Shown here piece after piece: positions 13,687-18,274 of a DNA stretch of 18,274 bases. Position 1 is the first letter of the stretch; each line of letters opens with the position of its first letter. A model generated the notes under the pieces. That model was not told the origin of the DNA, did not search any database, and saw nothing but the letters and a program-made list of their open reading frames with translations. This DNA is from Pseudomonas_S sp047607345 (GTDB taxonomy: Bacteria; Pseudomonadota; Gammaproteobacteria; Xanthomonadales; Xanthomonadaceae), in the NCBI GenBank assembly GCA_047607345.1, contig JASGDF010000077.1, forward strand, positions 1 through 18,274, written 5' to 3'. The position numbers and the translations under genes were made by a program.

Positions 13687-15294
13687 ATGCAAGGCGATCG
13701 TCACGGGGCGATGACGCGCCGCCAGCTGCTGGCCAGGATCGGCATGGCGGCGGGCGGGGCGATGATGTACCAGGCGATGAGCAGCCTGGGGATGGCGGCG
13801 GAATCGAATTTCCGCGAGGGCTTCAGGCTCGAGGGCGACGCACGCGGCGCTTCGGTGCTGGTCCTCGGCGCGGGGCTGGCCGGCATGACCGCCGCCTACG
13901 AACTACGCAAGGCCGGCTACCAGGTGCAGGTGCTGGAGTTCAACGCGCGCCCCGGTGGGCGCAACTGGACCCTGCACGGCGGCGACAGCTATACCGAGCT
14001 GGGTGGGGCCACCCAGCACTGCGGCTTCGACCAGGATCTGTATCTCAATCCGGGGCCGTGGCGGATCCCGCACCAGCATCGCGCGGTGCTCGGCTACTGC
14101 CGGCAGTTCGGGGTGGCGCTGGAAGCATTCAATCAGGTCAACTACAACGCGCTGCTGCACAGCAAGGACGCCTTCGGCGGCAGGCCGCAGCGGTTCCGCG
14201 ACATCGACGCCGACTACAAGGGGCACGTGTCCGAGCTGCTCGCCAAGTGCACGCAGCAGCATGCGCTGGATCAGGTCGTCAGCCAGCAGGACCAGGAGCT
14301 GCTGCTGGAATCGCTGCGCAGCTGGGGAGCGCTCGATGCCCGGTTCGGCTACGCCAAGGGGCGCGAGAGCAGCGAGCGCCGCGGCTTCGCCCGCTACCCC
14401 GGCGGCGGGCTGTCCGGCCAGCCGGAGTTCTCCGAGCCGTTCTCGGTGCAGGACGTGTTGCGCTCGCGGCTGTGGACCACGCTGGCGACCGGCAACAACT
14501 ACGAGATGCAGACCACGATGTTCCAGCCGGTCGGCGGAATGGACCAGATCGGCAAGGCGTTCGCCCGGCAACTGCCGGGGCTGATCCGCTACAACGCCAA
14601 GGTCACCGGCATCGACCAAGACGCGCATGGCGTCAGCGTGACCTGGCAGGACACCGCCAACGGCAACGCCGAGCAGCTCGCCAGGGCCGACTGGTGCATC
14701 TGCACGATCCCGCTGTCGATCCTCAGCCGCATTCCGATCACCGCCAGCGAGGCGATGAGCAGCGCGATCGCGGCGGTGCCCTACGCGGCCTCGGTGAAGG
14801 TGGGCCTGCAGTTCAAGCGGCGCTTCTGGGAAGAGGACGAGGCGATCTATGGCGGCATCAGCTACACCGATCTGCCGATCACCCTGATCAGCTATCCCAG
14901 CACCGGCTACCACGGCAGCGGCAAGGGCGTGTTGCTCGGCGCCTACGTGTGGGGGCTGGAGGCGTTCGAGTTCACCTCGATGGCGCCGGAGCAGCGCGTG
15001 CGCAAGGCGGTCGAGTACGGAGCGCAGTTGCATCCGCAGTATCCGCGCGAATTCGACAACGGCATCGCGGTTGGCTGGCACCGGGTGCCGTTCACGCAAG
15101 GCTGCTTCGGCGAGTGGAGCGAGCAGGCGCGCAGCGAGCATTACCACAACCTCTGCCAGATCGACGGTCGGCTGGCACTGGCCGGCGAGCACGTCTCCTA
15201 CATCCCGGCCTGGCAGGAGGGCGCGATCCTGTCCGCCCACGACATTGTCGAACGCCTGCATCGGCGCGTGCTGTCCCAAGGAGGTCGCGCATGA
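13687..15294 (+). CDS. Tat-exported flavin L-amino-acid oxidase/dehydrogenase-like enzyme
   Basis: This 535-residue FAD enzyme belongs to the amine oxidase superfamily. A twin-arginine signal (T10-R-R-Q-L-L, hydrophobic to about 38) predicts export of the folded, FAD-loaded protein. VLVLGAGLAGM (57-67) with E84 is the dinucleotide fold, and R88-PGGRNW is the GG motif. GPWR126-IP--H resembles the GPMR-P--H segment of snake-venom L-amino-acid oxidase, whose Arg binds the substrate carboxylate. KVGLQFKRRFWEED and YTDLP also match that subgroup, and GEHVSYIPAW509-QEGAI is the C-terminal FAD/active-site end. An alpha-amino acid or amino-acid-like substrate is therefore likely, giving an imino acid. 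GAAGGGG at 13671 precedes the ATG at 13687; an ATG at 13711 is an alternative. The stop overlaps the cytochrome start (ATGA), suggesting coupled translation and cytochrome as electron acceptor. A general monoamine oxidase remains possible. Confidence 0.85.
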   Translation: MQGDRHGAMTRRQLLARIGMAAGGAMMYQAMSSLGMAAESNFREGFRLEGDARGASVLVLGAGLAGMTAAYELRKAGYQVQVLEFNARPGGRNWTLHGGDSYTELGGATQHCGFDQDLYLNPGPWRIPHQHRAVLGYCRQFGVALEAFNQVNYNALLHSKDAFGGRPQRFRDIDADYKGHVSELLAKCTQQHALDQVVSQQDQELLLESLRSWGALDARFGYAKGRESSERRGFARYPGGGLSGQPEFSEPFSVQDVLRSRLWTTLATGNNYEMQTTMFQPVGGMDQIGKAFARQLPGLIRYNAKVTGIDQDAHGVSVTWQDTANGNAEQLARADWCICTIPLSILSRIPITASEAMSSAIAAVPYAASVKVGLQFKRRFWEEDEAIYGGISYTDLPITLISYPSTGYHGSGKGVLLGAYVWGLEAFEFTSMAPEQRVRKAVEYGAQLHPQYPREFDNGIAVGWHRVPFTQGCFGEWSEQARSEHYHNLCQIDGRLALAGEHVSYIPAWQEGAILSAHDIVERLHRRVLSQGGRA

Positions 15295-15716
15295 AGCCAC
15301 TGCATGTGTTGGTGACCGTCACCCTGATTGCCGTGCTGGCCTGGCTGGTCGTGCCACCGCTCGGCCCGCAGGCGCGCGCGCAGAGCTCCGACGCCACGCC
15401 GCTGTACCCGCCGGCGGGGTTCGATGGCGCCGACGGCCACACCGTGTACCAGGCGATCTGCCAGGGCTGCCACATGCCCGAGGGACAGGGCGCGCTGGGG
15501 GCCGGCGAATATCCGGCGCTGGCCGACAACCCCAAGCTGGCCGCGGCGCCGTACGTGGCGATGATGGTGCTCGATGGCCACGGGGGCATGCCGGGTTTCG
15601 CCGACATGCTCAACGACCGGCAGGTGGTCGAGGTCGTGGGGTATGTGCGCAGCCATTTCGGCAACGCTTATCCGGATGCGCTCGGCATCGAGGACGTGAG
15701 CAGCCTGCGCCATTGA
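15291..15716 (+). CDS. Small exported c-type cytochrome
   Basis: This 141-residue protein has an N-terminal signal or anchor (hydrophobic 6-24, likely cleavage near ARA|QS at 30-31) and a single haem-c site C57-Q-G-C60-H61. M100 in DGHGGMPGF is the likely distal haem ligand. It is a class I cytochrome c of the cytochrome-c-oxidase/dehydrogenase-partner type and acts in the periplasm. AAGGAGG (15278-15284) sits six bases before the ATG, and the ATG overlaps the flavoenzyme stop by four bases. Such overlap usually marks partners made in fixed ratio. In the known nicotine oxidoreductase NicA2 system a periplasmic flavin amine oxidase passes electrons to a cytochrome c rather than to oxygen; I infer the same role here. 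Confidence 0.9.
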   Translation: MKPLHVLVTVTLIAVLAWLVVPPLGPQARAQSSDATPLYPPAGFDGADGHTVYQAICQGCHMPEGQGALGAGEYPALADNPKLAAAPYVAMMVLDGHGGMPGFADMLNDRQVVEVVGYVRSHFGNAYPDALGIEDVSSLRH

Positions 15717-15781
15717 TCCGGTGTCCGGGCGCAACCGCGCCATGCATCGATGTCTTGTATCCACGCAAAGAGGAAACGGTC

Positions 15782-16276
15782 ATGCCCTTCTCCAAGTTCG
15801 CCGGCGCCGGCCTGCTCCTGCTGGCGCCGCTGGCCGCCAGCGCCGCCGACGTGGTGCGGCACAAGATCCCGGGCAGCGATTTCCCGATCGCCGCGGCGGT
15901 GGAAGTGCCGGCCGGCAAGGCCACCGTCTACGTCAGCGGCAAGGTGCCGGCGCTGCTCGATCCTGCCGCGCCCAAGGACTCGCAGGCGGCCTGGGGCGAT
16001 ACCAAGGCGCAGACCGTCAGCGTGCTGAGTCAGATCAGGCAGCAGCTCGAATCGATCGGGTTGACGATGGGCGACGTGGTGAAGATGCAGGCATTCCTGG
16101 TCGGCGATCCCGCGCTCGGCGGCAAGATGGATTTCGCCGGCTTCATGGCCGGCTACACCCAGTTCTTCGGCACCCAGGAACAGCCCAACCTGCCGGCGCG
16201 CTCGGCGTTCCAGATCGCGGCGCTGGGCAATCCGCTGTGGCGGGTGGAGATCGAGGTGGTCGCGGTTCGGCCGTGA
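15782..16276 (+). CDS. Secreted RidA/YjgF-family protein (imine deaminase)
   Basis: This 164-residue protein of the RidA (YjgF/UK114) family begins with a clear Sec signal peptide (MPFSKFAGAGLLLLAPLAASA, cleaved near residue 21), so it should be periplasmic. Classical RidA is cytosolic and hydrolyses reactive enamine/imine intermediates. The RidA core is present: VYVSGKVP (49-56), the helix ending VVKMQAFLV, and NLPAR140-SAFQIAAL followed by RVEIEVVAV. R140 matches the arginine essential for imine hydrolysis in RidA (Arg105 in E. coli). GAGGA (15770-15774) is seven bases before the ATG. It lies 65 bases after the cytochrome gene. In this setting it would hydrolyse the imino product of the flavoenzyme to a keto compound and ammonia. 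A structural or binding role without catalysis is the alternative. Confidence 0.88.
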   Translation: MPFSKFAGAGLLLLAPLAASAADVVRHKIPGSDFPIAAAVEVPAGKATVYVSGKVPALLDPAAPKDSQAAWGDTKAQTVSVLSQIRQQLESIGLTMGDVVKMQAFLVGDPALGGKMDFAGFMAGYTQFFGTQEQPNLPARSAFQIAALGNPLWRVEIEVVAVRP

Positions 16277-16351
16277 TCCGAGCTGTGTCGCGCTTGCGCC
16301 GTCCCGCGCGTCATCCCCGAAGGCATCCGAGCCGCGTTGCAACCGGGGTTT

Positions 16352-16409
16352 TGCAGGAGCGGCTTCAGTCCCGACCGCCGCCGGCCAGGCATCGGGACTG
16401 GCGTCCCCC
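16352..16409. repeat. REP-like element between ridA-like and aminotransferase genes
   Basis: TGCAGGAGCGGCTTCAGTCC (from 16352) is a degenerate member of the family seen intact at 18229-18250. CAGTCCCGA (16366-16374) is inverted as TCGGGACTG (16392-16400), and both arms of the larger palindrome extend with mismatches. It lies in the 183-base gap between two co-oriented genes. It could end or stabilise the upstream message, so the downstream genes may also have their own promoter. Confidence 0.65.
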
Positions 16410-16459
16410 ACGACCATGCGGCAACGCGAAAAACATCCACGATCAACCCGGAGTCCCCC

Positions 16460-17647
16460 ATGAAACCCTCGCTTTCCCGTCGTTCCTTCCTGCGCGACTC
16501 GGCGCTGTTCGCCGGCGCCGCGTCGTTGCCGCTGCTGGCCAGGGCATCGGGCGAGGCAGCCCCGGCCACCGGTGCGCTGCCGCCGGTGGTGGAGATCAGC
16601 GCCAACGAGCACCCCGATGGCCCAGCCCCCGCCGCGCTGCAGGCGATCGCCGCGATCGCTCCGCGCGGCGGCCGCTACCTGCACGATATCCAGTTCGAAC
16701 TACTGGGCGAACTGTCCAGGCAACTGGGCGTAGGGCTTGATTCGCTGCTTCCCTACGCCGGCTCGACCGAGCCGCTCGACTACTCCATGCTTGCCTTCAC
16801 CTCGCCGCAGCGCGCGCTGGTGACTGCCAACCCGTCCTACGAGCAGAGCTGGCGCGCGGCCGAGCGCAATGGCGCACGGGTGTACAAGCTGCCGCTGCGC
16901 AAGGACGGCTCGCACGACGTGCAGGCGATGTGCGCGGCCGATGCCGGCGCCGGGGTAATCTACATCTGCAACCCCAACAACCCCACCGGTTCGGTGACCT
17001 TGCGCAAGGACATCGAATACGCACTGGCGCACAAGCCCAAGGGCAGCGTGCTGGTGCTCGACGAGGCCTACATCCACTTCGCCGACAGCCCGGTCAGCGG
17101 CATCGACCTGGTGGCCGCCGGCGAGGACGTGATCGTGCTGCGGACCTTCTCCAAGCTGTACGGCATGGCCGGCATTCGTCTCGGCTACGCCGCCGCGCGT
17201 CCGGAGCTGCTGGCCAGGCTGAAGTTCTACAGCGTCAACAACCTGCCGGTCACCGCGGTGGCGGCGGGGCTGGCGAGCCTGCGCGACCCGCACCTGGTGG
17301 CGTCGCGTCGCGCCGCCAACCGCGCGATCCGCGAGGACGTGACCGCCTGGCTGGCGGCCAGGGGTCATGCCTGCAGCGCATCGGAGAGCAACTGCTTCAT
17401 GGTCGATGTGAAAATGCCGGCGGGCGACTTCATCGAGGTGATGGCGACCCATGGCGTGATGGTGGGGCGCAGCTGGGAGGGCTTTCCGACTCAGTCGCGC
17501 ATCACCGTCGGCACGGTGGCGGAGATGGCGCGCTTCAAGCAGGCCTTCGTGCGGGTGGAGGCCGGCGAGCGCGGCCCGTATCCGCTGCCGGAGCGAGACC
17601 GCCTGGCGGACAACTACCTGAGCCGGACCGGCATCCAGATTGCTTGA
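16460..17647 (+). CDS. Tat-exported HisC-like PLP aminotransferase
   Basis: This 395-residue fold type I PLP enzyme is closest to histidinol-phosphate aminotransferase (class I/II). It opens with a textbook Tat signal, S6-R-R-S-F-L-R12, then a hydrophobic stretch to ARA about residue 29, so the folded holoenzyme should be exported. The PLP set is complete: C170-NPNNPTG (Asn), D201-EAY204, S-K232 in TFSKLYGMAG (Schiff base) and R347 in SRITVGT (carboxylate binding). Where HisC usually has ENPYGP, this protein has NEHPD53-GP, so the tyrosine that reaches the neighbouring subunit's cofactor is replaced. GGAG (16450-16453) is six bases before the ATG. Periplasmic PLP enzymes are rare; PvdN of pyoverdine maturation is a Tat-exported precedent. 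Position beside exported oxidase and RidA suggests a role in the same pathway, not in histidine synthesis. The amino donor is unknown. Confidence 0.87.
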   Translation: MKPSLSRRSFLRDSALFAGAASLPLLARASGEAAPATGALPPVVEISANEHPDGPAPAALQAIAAIAPRGGRYLHDIQFELLGELSRQLGVGLDSLLPYAGSTEPLDYSMLAFTSPQRALVTANPSYEQSWRAAERNGARVYKLPLRKDGSHDVQAMCAADAGAGVIYICNPNNPTGSVTLRKDIEYALAHKPKGSVLVLDEAYIHFADSPVSGIDLVAAGEDVIVLRTFSKLYGMAGIRLGYAAARPELLARLKFYSVNNLPVTAVAAGLASLRDPHLVASRRAANRAIREDVTAWLAARGHACSASESNCFMVDVKMPAGDFIEVMATHGVMVGRSWEGFPTQSRITVGTVAEMARFKQAFVRVEAGERGPYPLPERDRLADNYLSRTGIQIA

Positions 17648-17676
17648 ACGCTTGGGCCTGCAGCAGAATCGTCGCT

Positions 17677-17700
17677 GTCGTGCCCGCGCAGGCGGGGGTG
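17677..17700. repeat. Degenerate half of the CGTCCCCGC repeat
   Basis: GTCGTGCCCGCGCAGGCGGG resembles one arm of the inverted repeat at 220-254 (TCGTCCCCGCGAAGGCGGGG) and forms a CCCGC/GCGGG hairpin. It lies in the 106-base gap between the aminotransferase and azurin genes, where it may act as a weak 3' structure. Confidence 0.5.
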
Positions 17701-17753
17701 ACCGCCCTGTCAGCCGTCCCCGAGCGGCCTGTCTTTTCCCATGGGAGTTTGTC

Positions 17754-18203
17754 TTGAAATCCGTTTCCGTATCGCTGCTGCTGTGCCTGCTGTCGTTCGC
17801 CCCCGCCGCGTGGGCCAAGACCTGCGCGGTCACGATCTCCGGCAACGACCAGATGAAGTTCGACCAGAGCACGATCAAGCTCGCGCCGGACTGCACCGAG
17901 GTCAGCCTCACCCTCAAGCACTCGGGCAAGATGGCGGCCACGGTGATGGGGCACAACTGGGTGCTGACCAAGAGCGCGGACTTCCAGGCGGTCGCCAATG
18001 CCGGCCTGCGCGCGAAGATCGAGGACAGCTACTTGCCCAAGGACGACGCGCGCGTGATCGCCCATACCAAGGTGATCGGCGGCGGCGAGAGCACCACGAT
18101 CAAGTTCTCGACCGCCAAGCTACAGAAGGGCGGGGCTTATACCTTCTTCTGCTCGTTCCCCGGGCACTGGGCGATGATGAAGGGCACGCTCAGCTTCGGC
18201 TGA
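17754..18203 (+). CDS. azu: Azurin (blue copper electron carrier)
   Basis: This 149-residue azurin is a periplasmic type 1 copper protein that shuttles single electrons. The signal peptide is residues 1-21 (AWA|KT). The mature protein keeps the family landmarks at their classic spacing: cysteines 24 and 47 (disulfide 3-26), GH67-NW (His46 ligand), C133 (Cys112), H138 (His117) and M142 (Met121) in FFCSFPGHWAMMKG. The start is a TTG at 17754, seven bases after GGAG (17743-17746); the nearby ATG at 17741 is in another frame. No good FNR-type site was seen upstream. It follows the exported aminotransferase by 106 bases. It may accept electrons from the cluster's cytochrome c and pass them to a terminal oxidase or peroxidase, but it could equally be a general carrier placed here by chance. 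Confidence 0.93.
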   Translation: MKSVSVSLLLCLLSFAPAAWAKTCAVTISGNDQMKFDQSTIKLAPDCTEVSLTLKHSGKMAATVMGHNWVLTKSADFQAVANAGLRAKIEDSYLPKDDARVIAHTKVIGGGESTTIKFSTAKLQKGGAYTFFCSFPGHWAMMKGTLSFG

Positions 18204-18228
18204 CGGTCCGCAACGCGTCAGGCAATTC

Positions 18229-18274
18229 TGTAGGAGCGACTTCAGTCGCGAAGGGGCTTTGCCGGCAAAGCCCC
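18229..18274. repeat. REP-like repeat and perfect palindrome after azurin
   Basis: TGTAGGAGCGACTTCAGTCG at 18229-18248 contains GCGACT/AGTCGC (18236-18241/18244-18249) and is a typical Xanthomonadales/Pseudomonas REP-like core. It is followed by a perfect 11-base-arm palindrome, GGGGCTTTGCC (18253-18263) and GGCAAAGCCCC (18264-18274), that ends at the window edge. It probably also ends the azurin transcript. Confidence 0.75.

Noticed and set aside
11278..13704. An 808-codon open frame antisense to TonB receptor 2
   Set aside because: Same reasoning: it mirrors the receptor gene, shows no recognisable domain and starts beyond both gene ends.
13032..15716. An 894-codon open frame in another frame that ends in the cytochrome c sequence
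   Set aside because: Only its last 141 codons are protein-like and they begin with their own ATG and strong ribosome-binding site at 15291. The rest is a shadow of the receptor and flavoenzyme genes.

Overview
Organism. The window is GC-rich and looks like a gammaproteobacterium of the Xanthomonadales (Lysobacter/Luteimonas/Xanthomonas type). This is an inference from the style of ArgD, TonB receptors and azurin, and from REP-like repeats of the 'GTAGGAGCG-CTTCAG' and 'CGTCCCCGCGAAGGCGGGG' types. Several genes seem to rely on short or absent 5' leaders rather than strong Shine-Dalgarno sites. No plasmid, phage, IS, CRISPR, tRNA or rRNA feature is visible.

Layout. (1) 1-1976: the start of a leftward DedA-type membrane protein (cut by the window edge), a REP-like inverted repeat, a small RIO/Kdo-kinase-like protein kinase with an apparent leaderless promoter, and an HSDL2-like short-chain dehydrogenase. 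(2) 2331-5043: a two-gene glycosylation unit, a GT2 polyprenyl-phosphate sugar synthase fused to a GtrA membrane domain, then a GT-C enzyme of the eukaryote-like GT22 (Alg9/PIG-B) type. (3) 5311-6543: argD, acetylornithine aminotransferase. (4) 6649-13617: two head-to-head 'leftward HAD hydrolase / rightward TonB-dependent receptor' pairs. The first HAD gene is intact and the second is a pseudogene with two frameshifts. The receptor bodies differ, but their promoter regions and first 25 codons match, including a tandem CTACCCG element at identical spacing. (5) 13687-18203: a run of genes that all carry export signals. They encode a Tat-exported L-amino-acid-oxidase-like flavoenzyme, a small cytochrome c, a RidA/YjgF protein with a Sec signal peptide, a Tat-exported HisC-like PLP aminotransferase, and azurin.

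How the genes may work together. Region 5 plus the receptor in front of it (11341-18203) reads as an entirely extracytoplasmic amino-acid (or amine) oxidation system. The receptor would bring a substrate into the periplasm. The flavoenzyme would oxidise its amino group to an imine and pass electrons to the cytochrome c and perhaps azurin. The exported RidA would hydrolyse the imine, and the exported aminotransferase would act on the keto or amino product. The individual family assignments are strong. The combined pathway is my inference, and the substrate is unknown. I regard this as the candidate undescribed system. The second noteworthy signal is the shared regulatory and leader cassette in front of the two unlike receptors.
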